DNA of 64,000 bases from Sporomusa silvacetica DSM 10669 (GTDB lineage: Bacteria; Bacillota; Negativicutes; Sporomusales; Sporomusaceae). Shown here piece by piece: positions 7,265 through 15,838 of the stretch. The stretch covers positions 1 to 64,000 of the forward strand of contig NZ_LSLK01000114.1 of assembly GCF_002257705.1 (NCBI RefSeq). The letters are read 5' to 3'. Numbering within the stretch: the stretch's first letter is position 1; each line of letters opens with the position of its first letter. A program made the translations under genes and the position numbers. The notes below the pieces were generated by a model, which saw nothing but the letters and a program-made list of their open reading frames with translations, searched no databases and was not told where the DNA came from.

Positions 7265-8746
7265 ATGAATAGGAAAACCAAATGGTTTAGCTTGTCTGCT
7301 GTGATTATTGCTCTAATTGCTGTTATGCTTGTATCCGCTTTCCCGCATCAGCAGATAGCTACCGCAGGTATTGACAACGGTTATACTGGTAAGCAGGCAA
7401 AGTATGTATTCTTTTTTATTGGTGACGGCATGGGTATGCCACAAGTTAATGCTGCTGAAATTTTTAAGGGTACGCTTGAAAGTGATAACAAAATGCATAA
7501 AGGTAAACTTGGTTTTACCGTCTTTCCGCATCAAGGCATGCAAACCACGCATTCGAACAATACCTTTATCACCGAATCGGCAGCAGCTGGAACAGCTCTG
7601 GCTACCGGACAAAAAACCAATAATGATATTCTTGGCATGGATGCGACAAAAACCGTAAAGCTCAAAACCATGGCTGAACTAGCCAAAGAAAAAGGTATGA
7701 AAGTCGGCATTGTATCCAATGTATCCATTGACCATGCTACACCGGGCGCGTTTTATGCCCATGAACCTACCCGCAAGAACTATTATGAAATTGGCCTGGC
7801 ACTGGCTAACAGCGGATTCAATTACTTTGCAGGTGGCGGTCTGCTAGCCCCTACCGGACCGAAACAAGATAAACCGAGTGTGTTTGACCTTGCGAAAAAT
7901 AATGGCTATAAAGTAGTTAATACGCAAGAAGAATTTAACAACCTGAGCAACCAGGACAGCAAGGTATTCGCCATTGCCCCGAAACTCGCCGCAGAAGCCG
8001 CGATGCCTTATGATATTGACCGTGGTTCAGGCCAGGTTACTTTGGCTGATTTCACTAAAAAAGGTATTGACCTGTTGGACAACTCTCAAGGCTTCTTTAT
8101 GATGGTAGAAGGCGGCAAGATTGACTGGTCCAGTCATGCCAACGATGCAGCAACAACGGTTAGGGATATACTGGCCTTTGATGACGCAATTAACGAAGCT
8201 CTCAAGTTTTATGCCAAGCATCCTAATGAAACGCTGATTATTGTCACTGGTGACCATGAAACCGGGGGAATGACAATTGGCTTTGCCGGTACAGAATATG
8301 AAACTTTTTTCAGCAAAATAAACAAACAAGACCTTTCGTTTGAAGAATTTGACAAAAAAATAAAAACCTATCGGGAAACCGTTGGCGCTCAGTATGCTAA
8401 CCTAAATGACTGGCTGCCGATTCTCGCCAATGAGTTTGGGTTAACTGATATAACAGATTACGATAAAACCCGGCTGAACGATGCCTTAGCTGCCAGCATG
8501 GTCGAGCCGAAGAAACGTACTAAGGATCCTAATAGTTCTTTGCTTTATGGAAATTACGAACCATTTAGCGTCACAGTTACCCATATTCTCAATCAAAAAG
8601 CCGGTATTGGTTGGACTACCTATGCCCACACCGGTGTAGCTATACCCGTATATGCGCAGGGTATCGGCAGCGAACTATTCCAAGGCTATTATGATAATAC
8701 CGATATCGCCAAAAAAATTATGAATATTATGGGTGTAAAACAATAA
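7265..8746 (+). CDS. phoA: Alkaline phosphatase, secreted
   Basis: 493 aa from the ATG at 7265, which has AAGGAGGT 6 nt upstream; an in-frame ATG further upstream is nearly on the -10 box. Signal peptide at about 1-34 (hydrophobic run then HQQIATA). Catalytic elements are visible: IGDGMGMPQVNAAE for the first metal site, TESAAAGTALATG with the nucleophilic serine, EGGKIDWSSHANDA, and TGDHETGGMTIGF for the zinc ligands. It releases phosphate from monoesters in the periplasm. The Pho box upstream and the hairpin at 8760-8800 make a tidy single-gene unit. Confidence 0.9.
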   Translation: MNRKTKWFSLSAVIIALIAVMLVSAFPHQQIATAGIDNGYTGKQAKYVFFFIGDGMGMPQVNAAEIFKGTLESDNKMHKGKLGFTVFPHQGMQTTHSNNTFITESAAAGTALATGQKTNNDILGMDATKTVKLKTMAELAKEKGMKVGIVSNVSIDHATPGAFYAHEPTRKNYYEIGLALANSGFNYFAGGGLLAPTGPKQDKPSVFDLAKNNGYKVVNTQEEFNNLSNQDSKVFAIAPKLAAEAAMPYDIDRGSGQVTLADFTKKGIDLLDNSQGFFMMVEGGKIDWSSHANDAATTVRDILAFDDAINEALKFYAKHPNETLIIVTGDHETGGMTIGFAGTEYETFFSKINKQDLSFEEFDKKIKTYRETVGAQYANLNDWLPILANEFGLTDITDYDKTRLNDALAASMVEPKKRTKDPNSSLLYGNYEPFSVTVTHILNQKAGIGWTTYAHTGVAIPVYAQGIGSELFQGYYDNTDIAKKIMNIMGVKQ

Positions 8747-8759
8747 TGCTTAACTGGGA

Positions 8760-8800
8760 AATTATAAGGCCAAGCGACACGTACGCTTGGCCTTATAATT
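8760..8800 (+). terminator. Terminator after alkaline phosphatase
   Basis: A perfect 17-bp stem (8760-8776 with 8784-8800) and 7-nt loop. Only about 20 nt separate it from the next start codon, so the next gene may depend on read-through. Confidence 0.65.
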
Positions 8801-8819
8801 GCAAGAAAGGATGTCGATT

Positions 8820-9965
8820 ATGCCTTATTCCCGGAATATAGATAAAACTTTTGTTCTCGTTATCACGCTGCTTTGTATCGCATTATATTTTTTGCCAACC
8901 GGATTTCCAACACAAGATGACGATTATATTCGCAGTAAAGCCAAAGTAACTGCGGTTGATAATCAAGCTGTTCATCAGCGGGGTGTTGTCCAAACCGGCG
9001 TTCAGTCCGTAACCTTGCAGGTTTCGGGAGGCGAGTTTAACGGTCACCAAATACAGGCCACTAATACACTGCTGGGAAAGCTTGAAATGGACAAGGTATT
9101 TCAACCTGGGGATATCGCCTTGGTCGTTATCAAGGGACAAAATGGCCAAATTATCGCAGCTAATTTAATAGATCACTACCGACTTGATAACGAAATGCTC
9201 TTGTTTGGGCTATTCATCCTTGTACTATATTATTTTGCCCGCTGGACTGGCGTAAAAGCTGTGCTTTCCTTTATTTTTACCATCTTGATTTTATGGAAGG
9301 TACTGTGGCCGCTATTTTTAAAAGGCTGGGACCCCATTCTTCTTTCATTACTGGTTATCTGCGTTATTGTTGGCTGTGTTACTTTTTTGGTAACAGGGCT
9401 TGGCCGTACTGGCGTTGTTTCTTTTCTAGGAACTATGTGCGGTGCGATTGCCGCTTGTTTGTTGGCAATTTTATTTGGCCAACTCTTTAAAGTGCATGGC
9501 GCGGTTATCCCGTTTGCCGAAACATTACTACACGTTGGTTTTAGTCATATTGACCTTACAAAAGTTTTTCTAGCAGGGATCTTTTTAGCATCCTCAGGAG
9601 CCATGATGGATGTGGCAGTTGATATTTCAGTAGCCGTAACTGAGCTTGTTGATAAAAATCCCTCAATCACCCGCCAAGAAGCCATAGCATCTGGTATGAA
9701 TGTAGGACGGGCAGTTGTCGGTACAATGACTACAACTCTATTACTGGCGTATTCCGGTTCTTTTACCGCTCTCATGATGGTATTTATGGCACAGGGCACG
9801 CCGATCATTAATATATTAAATTTGACCTATATCGCAGCAGAAATCCTCCATACCCTTATCGGTAGTTTTGGTGTTGTACTTGTTGCGCCCTTTACAGCTT
9901 GGCTGGCTGGCTGGCTGTTAGTTGGTGCAAAGGGGTCATACGTAGTAGACCCTCCCCCTAAATAA
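8820..9965 (+). CDS. YibE/F-family membrane protein
   Basis: 381 aa from the ATG at 8820 (GAAAGGA 8 nt upstream). An N-terminal membrane anchor (about 9-26) is followed by a soluble beta-rich region to residue about 120, then seven or more hydrophobic segments to the C-terminus. The conserved YibE/F blocks include LAGIFLASSGAMMDVAVDIS and GMNVGRAVVGTMTTTLLLAY. The biochemical role of the family is unknown, though it is often placed among putative transporters. It follows alkaline phosphatase and ends in its own terminator. Confidence 0.82.
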   Translation: MPYSRNIDKTFVLVITLLCIALYFLPTGFPTQDDDYIRSKAKVTAVDNQAVHQRGVVQTGVQSVTLQVSGGEFNGHQIQATNTLLGKLEMDKVFQPGDIALVVIKGQNGQIIAANLIDHYRLDNEMLLFGLFILVLYYFARWTGVKAVLSFIFTILILWKVLWPLFLKGWDPILLSLLVICVIVGCVTFLVTGLGRTGVVSFLGTMCGAIAACLLAILFGQLFKVHGAVIPFAETLLHVGFSHIDLTKVFLAGIFLASSGAMMDVAVDISVAVTELVDKNPSITRQEAIASGMNVGRAVVGTMTTTLLLAYSGSFTALMMVFMAQGTPIINILNLTYIAAEILHTLIGSFGVVLVAPFTAWLAGWLLVGAKGSYVVDPPPK

Positions 9966-9971
9966 AAACAC

Positions 9972-10003
9972 AATATTCCTGGCCTAAGCTTGCCAGGGAT
10001 ATT
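9972..10003 (+). terminator. Terminator after yibE/F
   Basis: AATATTCCTGGC (9972-9983) pairs with 9992-10003 with one wobble, followed by ATTTC. Confidence 0.6.
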
Positions 10004-10118
10004 ATTTCGGATTGCAATATACCCATATTTTATATTACCTTAATCTAAAGTTAGCAGTTAATGGTAAATAATCAATTACAATAGAATTAGCCTATAATAT
10101 TTTGGAGGGGTTAAATTG

Positions 10119-11282
10119 ATGAAACAAAAAGAAAGCATAAGTCCAAATTGCAACCGCCGTGATTTCCTTAAAATGTCGGCAGGTGCTATGGCCGCGTTGG
10201 CTACGACAACCATTGCGTTTCCGGCGACTTCCAAAGCCATGCCTATGAAGGTCACTGCAGTTTCGTTTCAAGATTGTCTTAATATGAGTCCCGTAACTAT
10301 GGCTGAAAAGTCATCGCGGGTTAAGTCCTCCTTCGAATTCCTTTTGAAAACAGCCAATGAAATTAATGATACTAGTCTTCGCCGATCAACAGTAGATATT
10401 TTACGAAACCCTGCGCCACGTCTCATGGAACTCTATCCGACCAATTCCGAAAAAAAGCACGCCAAGCAACGCCTAGTTGATGCAAATTTTCTCAAGCCAT
10501 CGGCCAACTACGACGAATTCTTACCACCATGCAAAGACTCTGGTCAAGCAGTAATCCCCTTTTATACAGCGCCAGGTAGTGGTTATTCCAGCCACCATTC
10601 CTATCCAGGCGGATTGGCTACTCATGTGGCTGTGAACGTTAAGGCGGCACTAGGTTTTTTTCAAGCATATAAGGACGTTTATGGAACATCAGTAAACCGT
10701 GATATCGTCATTGCTGCCCAGTCCCTTCATGATTTACATAAGCCTTGGGTTTTCCAATGGCAAAAAGACGGCTCTTCTAGAACCGAATATTCAATTGCGG
10801 GAACAGGCTCACACCACATTCTTAGCCTTGCTGAACTTATCCATCGTCGCTTCCCTGTAGATGTAATTATTGCCCAAGCTTGTGCTCACAATCATCCCGG
10901 AACAATTGATGACGAACGAGAAGTTGTAAATTGGCTAAATGCCGCAGCTATTCTGGCTAACCAGGATGCTAAATCTGTTGGCCTTATTGCTGAGGATGGT
11001 AATACTCTGCCCATACCGCGGCGCGTGGAGGGCTTCATAACCCATTTAGGTGATCATGACTGGGTATTATCTGTACCCTCAGCTAAATGGATGGTTGCTA
11101 AACTAGGCGAGATTTCTCAAAGATTATACAAAATGTCACCTTCCGATCTACAAACTGATAAGTTCTATGCCTTACGCAACTATGTTTTTTCCCAGATTAC
11201 ACTTGAGCAGTTATATATGATTTGGACAACTGAAGGTGAAACAGCATTAGTTAATACAGTTAAATCAATAGTAACAATTTAA
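10119..11282 (+). CDS. Tat-exported HD-domain-like protein of unknown function
   Basis: 387 aa. A twin-arginine signal, RRDFLKMSAGAMAALA, occupies residues about 13-30, so the protein is exported folded, probably with its metals. The mature part has an HD-type metal-ligand pattern: HHSYPGGLATHV, then SLHDLHKP (the HD pair), HNHPG, and NQD near residue 290. HD domains are usually cytoplasmic phosphohydrolases, which makes a Tat-exported one unusual. The TATAAT box at 10093-10098 and GGAGGGG 8 nt before the ATG support the start. Substrate unknown; it appears to be a single-gene unit. Confidence 0.7.
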   Translation: MKQKESISPNCNRRDFLKMSAGAMAALATTTIAFPATSKAMPMKVTAVSFQDCLNMSPVTMAEKSSRVKSSFEFLLKTANEINDTSLRRSTVDILRNPAPRLMELYPTNSEKKHAKQRLVDANFLKPSANYDEFLPPCKDSGQAVIPFYTAPGSGYSSHHSYPGGLATHVAVNVKAALGFFQAYKDVYGTSVNRDIVIAAQSLHDLHKPWVFQWQKDGSSRTEYSIAGTGSHHILSLAELIHRRFPVDVIIAQACAHNHPGTIDDEREVVNWLNAAAILANQDAKSVGLIAEDGNTLPIPRRVEGFITHLGDHDWVLSVPSAKWMVAKLGEISQRLYKMSPSDLQTDKFYALRNYVFSQITLEQLYMIWTTEGETALVNTVKSIVTI

Positions 11283-11430
11283 GAACGTTACATGCCTTAG
11301 CTAGGGAGAATATTTTTATACCAAAGAGTATTAGCGGCAATCTCCCTACTTGCTCTAGTCAGCATTGGTGTATTTGCTTACCTTCATGCCTGATGCAAAA
11401 AATGGGCAACATTTTGTTGTTGTTTATTTT

Positions 11431-11481
11431 TTATGGTGTCTCTAAATCAATACCTCCACCGCAGCCAAATCTTCCTCCCAT
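11431..11481 (-). CDS. Tiny Gly/Cys-containing peptide, 16 aa (candidate)
   Basis: ATG at 11481 follows an excellent GAGGAGGT site by 6 nt, and the frame MGGRFGCGGGIDLETP ends at a TAA (11431-11433). A minus-strand -10-like TATAAT lies about 35 nt upstream. The strong ribosome site is the main support; size and lack of a known family keep confidence low. It is the only coding candidate in the 365-nt gap between the HD-type protein and the selenoprotein. Confidence 0.3.
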   Translation of the reverse strand: MGGRFGCGGGIDLETP

Positions 11482-11594
11482 AAGTAGACCTCCTCGTTCA
11501 TAGTTTAAGGTAATATATTATAATGTATGGAGTTTTGAGCGTTTGGCGACAGTTAAACCTGATGGTGTTTTTCTTTGAGCGTGTTTTATAACCG

Positions 11595-11606
11595 TTACTT
11601 AAGTAA
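11595..11606 (+). promoter_or_regulatory. Palindrome in selenoprotein promoter region
   Basis: TTACTTAAGTAA is a perfect 12-bp palindrome 42 nt before the peroxiredoxin start, close to an AT-rich -10-like TATTATAC. It is a plausible operator; the regulator is unknown. Confidence 0.3.
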
Positions 11607-11647
11607 TAACATATTATACATTAAGCTCATAATAGGAGGTGTATAAT

Positions 11648-12289
11648 ATGGCTGAATGTGAAGAAAATGCTAAAGAACATCAATGTTTATGCAAAGAAAA
11701 ACATCTTTTTCAATTGCACGAGAAAACATGTTTCCGTCTAGAGGAGAAGGCTCCTGATTTTTGTTCTCCTGCATACTACCGCGGAAAAGAAATAGAAATT
11801 TGCCTAAAGGACTTTCGAGGATGCTGGCTGCTTCTTTTCTTTTATTCCAGTGACTTCACCTTTGTTTGACCAACGGAATTGGCGGCAGTTGCCGCTGCTT
11901 ACCATTGCATCCGTGACCTCAATGCAGATGCAATAGCAATCAGCACTGACAGCGTATATTCTCATAAAGTATTTGCGGAAACATCGCCTAGTGCTAGGAA
12001 AGTAATGTACCCGCTCCTATCAGACCGTAATGGTAGTATTTCACTCGCCTACGATGTATTGGATAAAGAAAAGGGAGCTGCTTACCGTGCAACTTTTATA
12101 ATTGATCCGAGCGGACGAGTTCGGTATTACTCTGTTTATCCTCGTGAAGTGGGGCGCAATGTTTGGGAGATTATCCGAACACTACAAGGTATTCAATATG
12201 GTGAGGCAACTGGCGAAGGAGTACCAGCTGGTTGGGAGCCGGGTGAACCGGGTATTAAAAGGGATTTTAGAAAAGTTGGTACCATATAG
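11648..12289 (+). CDS. Selenocysteine-containing peroxiredoxin
   Basis: 213 aa when UGA at 11867-11869 is read as Sec74. The peroxidatic motif reads FYSSDFTFV-U-PTELAAV, exactly where AhpC/Prx proteins have TFVCPTE. The frame continues for 139 codons of typical peroxiredoxin sequence (SDRNGSISLAYDV, FIIDPSGRVRYYSVYP). A GC-rich hairpin lies 11 nt after UGA, as bacterial SECIS elements require. The position of the usual C-terminal resolving cysteine holds valine (EGVPAGWEPG). In contrast, the N-terminal extension has cysteines at 4, 13, 15 and 28, one of which might resolve the selenenic acid; that is inference. The ATG at 11648 follows AGGAGGT. Expected role: peroxide reduction in an anaerobe. 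Confidence 0.88.
11867..11896 (+). promoter_or_regulatory. UGA Sec codon and SECIS-type hairpin
   Basis: TGA at 11867-11869 is followed by GGCGGC (11881-11886), loop AGTT (11887-11890) and GCCGCT (11891-11896). This is a five-pair GC stem plus a G-U pair, with a G in the apical loop 17 nt after the UGA. Spacing and loop match the loose bacterial SECIS consensus recognised by SelB. Confidence 0.75.
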
Positions 12290-12355
12290 AGGATATTGAT
12301 GGAAATGATTCACCTTTGAACTGCGTGCTCGTAAACCCCTACAAAGAGTTTCGTT

Positions 12356-12496
12356 AGGTGTTTTTATGATAGACGGGTTGCCCACGGCGGGCAAGGCCAC
12401 ATGCCAGTGAGCTCCGTCGACGACGGACAGTCTGGTGGCGGCAAATGCGCCCACCGACGTCATGGCGACGATGGCGAAGACGAGGAGAACCGCCTA
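12356..12496 (+). ncRNA. GC-rich structured intergenic segment, candidate RNA
   Basis: Between the selenoprotein stop and a terminator lies about 140 nt of markedly GC-rich sequence with several short hairpins: TGCCCACGGCGGGCA (12379-12393), CCGTCGACGACGG, and GTGGCGGCAAATGCGCCCAC. No convincing ORF or known riboswitch consensus was recognised. It may be a structured 3' UTR, a small RNA or a dispersed repeat; I cannot decide from sequence alone. Confidence 0.3.
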
Positions 12497-12506
12497 ATAT
12501 TTGGTT

Positions 12507-12538
12507 AAAAACATGGCTTGTGGGCCGTGTTTTTTTAT
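12507..12538 (+). terminator. Intrinsic terminator
   Basis: ACATGGC (12511-12517) pairs with GCCGTGT (12524-12530, one wobble), followed by seven T. It ends the selenoprotein transcript or the structured RNA before it. Confidence 0.75.
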
Positions 12539-12540
12539 CG

Positions 12541-12741
12541 TTAGTCGTACCTTATTGTTTTGGCTGCTCTACTAGTAAGCAAGTATGATCGCCTTATATT
12601 ATCGAATCCACCTTTATCAGCTTTGCGGATATTTATTATCCTATTTTCCAAACCTTCCACCGGTTGTAGGATCCCCCTAAATAGATCCGTCCTTGATACT
12701 TTAAATCCCGGACTGTCAATAATTAGGAACTGTTTTGCAGT
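12541..12741 (-). pseudogene. Unidentified open remnant
   Basis: The minus strand is open for 66 codons between a TAA at 12742-12744 and the stop at 12541-12543. The translation, with QFLIIDSPGFKVSRTDLFRG and ENRIINIRKADKGGFDNI, looks protein-like but has no ATG, only internal GTG/TTG. I do not recognise it. It could be a gene fragment or chance. Confidence 0.2.
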
Positions 12742-12775
12742 TTAATTCTACTTAGCTTCTCATTTTTCGCATGCC

Positions 12776-13096
12776 TTACCGTTTCCGGCGCTCCATTAGA
12801 ATATCATAAAACATCTTCTTTTCAGTAATTGCTTTAATTATGCCAGGCTTAACTTCTTCCTTGGCTAGTTGCAATTGTTCTTCTAAACTAGCGATTTCTT
12901 TACGTAATTCCATTTCTGGAGGAAGCGATCCTGAGTTTCTTAATGCCAAAAATGCCGCTCGCTGCTCCGGGGGAATAAATCGCAGGTCGACAAGTTGTTG
13001 AGCTTTTCCCTTACCGGGTAAGTCATCAAAAGCCCCCTGGGCAATTGCCTTTTTAATGTTTCGCTCTATTATCCGGCTTATCCCGTTCATCGTCAT
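12776..13096 (-). CDS. DUF1992 (DnaJ-homologue-subfamily-C-28-like) protein
   Basis: 106 aa from the ATG at 13096, which has AAGGAGG 4-5 nt upstream. It carries the DUF1992 hallmarks: ISRIIERNIKKAIAQGAFDD, then LPGKGKAQQL and RNSGSLPPEMELRKEI, a compact helical protein with a coiled coil near residues 60-80. The family's function is not established. It lies 53 nt downstream of the phosphotransferase-like gene and probably shares its transcript. Confidence 0.8.
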   Translation of the reverse strand: MTMNGISRIIERNIKKAIAQGAFDDLPGKGKAQQLVDLRFIPPEQRAAFLALRNSGSLPPEMELRKEIASLEEQLQLAKEEVKPGIIKAITEKKMFYDILMERRKR

Positions 13097-13149
13097 ATTG
13101 CCTCCTTGGCTTAATCTAAAAGCCACCACGCCACATAGCATTCCTAGCG

Positions 13150-15813
13150 TTATTGAAGAATTATCCGGCCTTCATCCCCATCAACGGTAACGATTTGGCC
13201 ATCTTGAATAGCCTTCATAACACCTGGTACGTTAATTACTGTTGGGATCCCATATTCTCTAGCAATAATTGCTCCATGCGAAATATATCCTCCGGTTTCC
13301 ATTATCACAGCACAAGCTTTCAAAAACAGAGGAGTCCAACCCGGGTCGGTAGAAGGGGTCACCAGGACCTCGCCCGGCTGCAGCTTATTTCCCTCGCCAG
13401 GATGATTGATCAATCGGGCTATACCAGTGGCTTTACCGGCTGCCGCTCCCACGCCCTGCAAGTAATTGCCTGAGGGAATGATAGCAGGCTGCGAGTGCGT
13501 TGCCTTATCACCCTGGATAATGTCCGGAGGGATGAGCTTCTCATTGGCTTTATGAGTTGCTATGCGGTCTTGCACCAGGCTTTTAAGCCCCATCCCATTC
13601 CATTCCCCAACTAATATCGAGAATATCTCGGGCCAGGTGCAGAAGAAAATATCGGATGGTTCATCGATAAGGTCCCGTCTGGCAAAACGGTTGCCCAACT
13701 CCAGGGCTATAGAACGGTAGGGCTGCAAAGCCATAACCAAAACCGATTTGGCCATTTCCCGTAATCCGGCGCCCTGCTGGGCATCTGCAATTGTTTTGCG
13801 AATTCCCTCCAGTTTGTCAGCAGGAAGTAAGGCGGTGATTTCCGCCCAGGCCTGGTTATATTTTTCCTTTTGACGGGCCCGCAAGTCATCCAGATTGGCA
13901 GTGGCCATCGTTGTCCTTATAATATCCAACAGGTAGGAAGGATCTTCCTGCCAGCGAGGATTGATGACATCCAATTCATATACAGCTCTATGGCCATATT
14001 CTTTTATAAAATTATGGAAAGCTTGTTTAAACGGCGAATTTTCTGGAAGCTGTTGTTCCCATAAAAGCGGGGTAAAAGGACGGTTGTTAAAGTATCGGAC
14101 TGCATAATCGTCCTGGCGGGCCTGTTCGGCCAATTCAACCAGACGATACCCATGATCGGCGCTGGTTATTGACGCATCTCCTCCCGCCATCAAGCCGTTT
14201 ATAACCATGGGGGTCTTGGGGCCGAGAACCCCGAACAGGTTTTGCATTAGAATTCCTAATGGTAACCCCCCGGCTCCACTTAACCAGGCGTATTTTTCAC
14301 TATAGGATTTAACGATTTTGCCCAAGTCCTCAAATTTATCTATCAATGAGTGGTCCGGTAAAGATTCAAATCCTTCTCCAGCCAGGTTGTTAGCAGCGAC
14401 AGCCACTCCAGAAAGGATGTCACTTGCATTGGCAGCGGTCTCAGCAATTAGGGCCATGCTCCGCACAGCTGTTTTTTGCCTCCGCACGCCTGCTTCACCT
14501 TCGAAAGGGCTCTGATCGTCGATCTCAATTTCCGGCTGATGCCCTCCCCAGAAAAAAGTTAGATCACGGGGTAATGTTCCATTACAATCGTAGTGAGCCC
14601 AATATACTGCCGACATATTACAGTATAAGCGGCCGTTAAAGAACCGGGAAAATTCAATTCCATTCGGTACGGGGTAGCCGGGATTGGAAAAGGCGGTAAT
14701 CCAAATAGTGTCAATGATATCTTTCAGTATTTGTCTATGTAGAGGAGATAAGACTATGGGAACCGTATCCCGGTAATTGGCATTAGACCACACCGTAGGC
14801 TGATTTTTAATAGCCTCGAAAGTACAATCTGGCAAAGTGGTAACCGGGCGGGCCTGAAGCAGGATAAAGTCATTGCCGTCAAAAGCCCATTCTATGTCTT
14901 GCGGTTCTTCGCCGTTTCCCAAAGAGTCGAAAACACGGGTTATCAATAAGCCTAATCTTTTAATTTCTTCGTCATTTAAAGCCGGTTCTAACCTTAGGTC
15001 GTCGTAAGGAGCTAGATATATTCCGCCGTTTTCGTTGGTTCTGGTCACGCCTAGCTTGGAACCTAATTTTTTTGCTTTAATTTCTGGCAGCAAGGTATAG
15101 ACGGGGGGATCGAGAAAGTAGGTATCAGGCTCTATGGCTCCACTTACCACGGATTCTCCCAGACCGAAGTTGGCATTGATCACATAGATATCTCGACGTC
15201 CGCTCTGAGGATCACAGCTAAAAGCCACCCCGGCCGACCGGGCCTCAACCATCTCCATAATGATAACAGCAGGCAATAATCCGAGGTCGTCTATGTTCTG
15301 TTTGCGACGATAGGCTACGGCCCGGGGCGTCCATAGGGATGCATAGCAGCCCTTGATCGCTTCTATGATGTTTTCCAAACCTCTAACACTAAGGAAGGTA
15401 TCAAGAATACCAGCGAAAGATGCCTGCCGCGAATCCTCCACTGAGGCCGAAGACCTGACTGCTACTGCTTTATTGTCTAATCCCTCGGCAGCTAACCTTT
15501 CCTGTATGGATTCAACAACTATAGGCGGTATTGTTGCATTTATTATTTGTTCTCTTAGACGGTAAAGGACGTCGTCGGCCTCGCCCAGATTCTCACTATT
15601 TATTTGGAGGGAGGTTAATTTTAAAATCTCGCTAAGCTGGTTATAGTCAATAAATTCTTGAAAAGCTGCAGTTGTAAGCACAGAGCCACACGGAATTTTA
15701 AAGCCATACCGGTCCAATCTGGACAGATTCCAAGCCTTTCCCCCAACCACATTGACGCCGAGTGGAAAAGCTTCTCCCCAGGAGACTACATAAGTATTCG
15801 CTCCCTGTTGCAT
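13150..15813 (-). CDS. Rifampicin-phosphotransferase-like / PEP-utilising enzyme
   Basis: 887 aa. The N-terminal ATP-grasp domain (about 1-320) includes VVGGKAWNLSRLDRYGFKIP, AVRSSASVEDSRQASFAGI and EWAFDGNDFILLQARPVT. A long helical middle region follows, then a C-terminal swivelling domain with the phospho-carrier histidine His846 in GGYISHGAIIAREYGIP. This order, with no C-terminal PEP-binding barrel, fits rifampicin phosphotransferases (known length about 865) better than PEP synthase. The substrate may be another small molecule. A TetR-family gene precedes it by 25 nt in the same transcript, which suggests induction by a xenobiotic. Confidence 0.78.
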   Translation of the reverse strand: MQQGANTYVVSWGEAFPLGVNVVGGKAWNLSRLDRYGFKIPCGSVLTTAAFQEFIDYNQLSEILKLTSLQINSENLGEADDVLYRLREQIINATIPPIVVESIQERLAAEGLDNKAVAVRSSASVEDSRQASFAGILDTFLSVRGLENIIEAIKGCYASLWTPRAVAYRRKQNIDDLGLLPAVIIMEMVEARSAGVAFSCDPQSGRRDIYVINANFGLGESVVSGAIEPDTYFLDPPVYTLLPEIKAKKLGSKLGVTRTNENGGIYLAPYDDLRLEPALNDEEIKRLGLLITRVFDSLGNGEEPQDIEWAFDGNDFILLQARPVTTLPDCTFEAIKNQPTVWSNANYRDTVPIVLSPLHRQILKDIIDTIWITAFSNPGYPVPNGIEFSRFFNGRLYCNMSAVYWAHYDCNGTLPRDLTFFWGGHQPEIEIDDQSPFEGEAGVRRQKTAVRSMALIAETAANASDILSGVAVAANNLAGEGFESLPDHSLIDKFEDLGKIVKSYSEKYAWLSGAGGLPLGILMQNLFGVLGPKTPMVINGLMAGGDASITSADHGYRLVELAEQARQDDYAVRYFNNRPFTPLLWEQQLPENSPFKQAFHNFIKEYGHRAVYELDVINPRWQEDPSYLLDIIRTTMATANLDDLRARQKEKYNQAWAEITALLPADKLEGIRKTIADAQQGAGLREMAKSVLVMALQPYRSIALELGNRFARRDLIDEPSDIFFCTWPEIFSILVGEWNGMGLKSLVQDRIATHKANEKLIPPDIIQGDKATHSQPAIIPSGNYLQGVGAAAGKATGIARLINHPGEGNKLQPGEVLVTPSTDPGWTPLFLKACAVIMETGGYISHGAIIAREYGIPTVINVPGVMKAIQDGQIVTVDGDEGRIILQ

Positions 15814-15838
15814 ATGATCTCTCCTCCTTAGTGAATGA

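Noticed and set aside
11310..11393. Short hydrophobic peptide frame (RVLAAISLLALVSIGVFAYL)
   Set aside because: No ATG, GTG or TTG start in frame after the preceding stop, so it cannot be supported as a gene.
13150..15813. Calling this gene phosphoenolpyruvate synthase
   Set aside because: The phosphohistidine domain is at the C-terminus and no PEP-binding barrel follows, which fits the rifampicin-phosphotransferase type instead.
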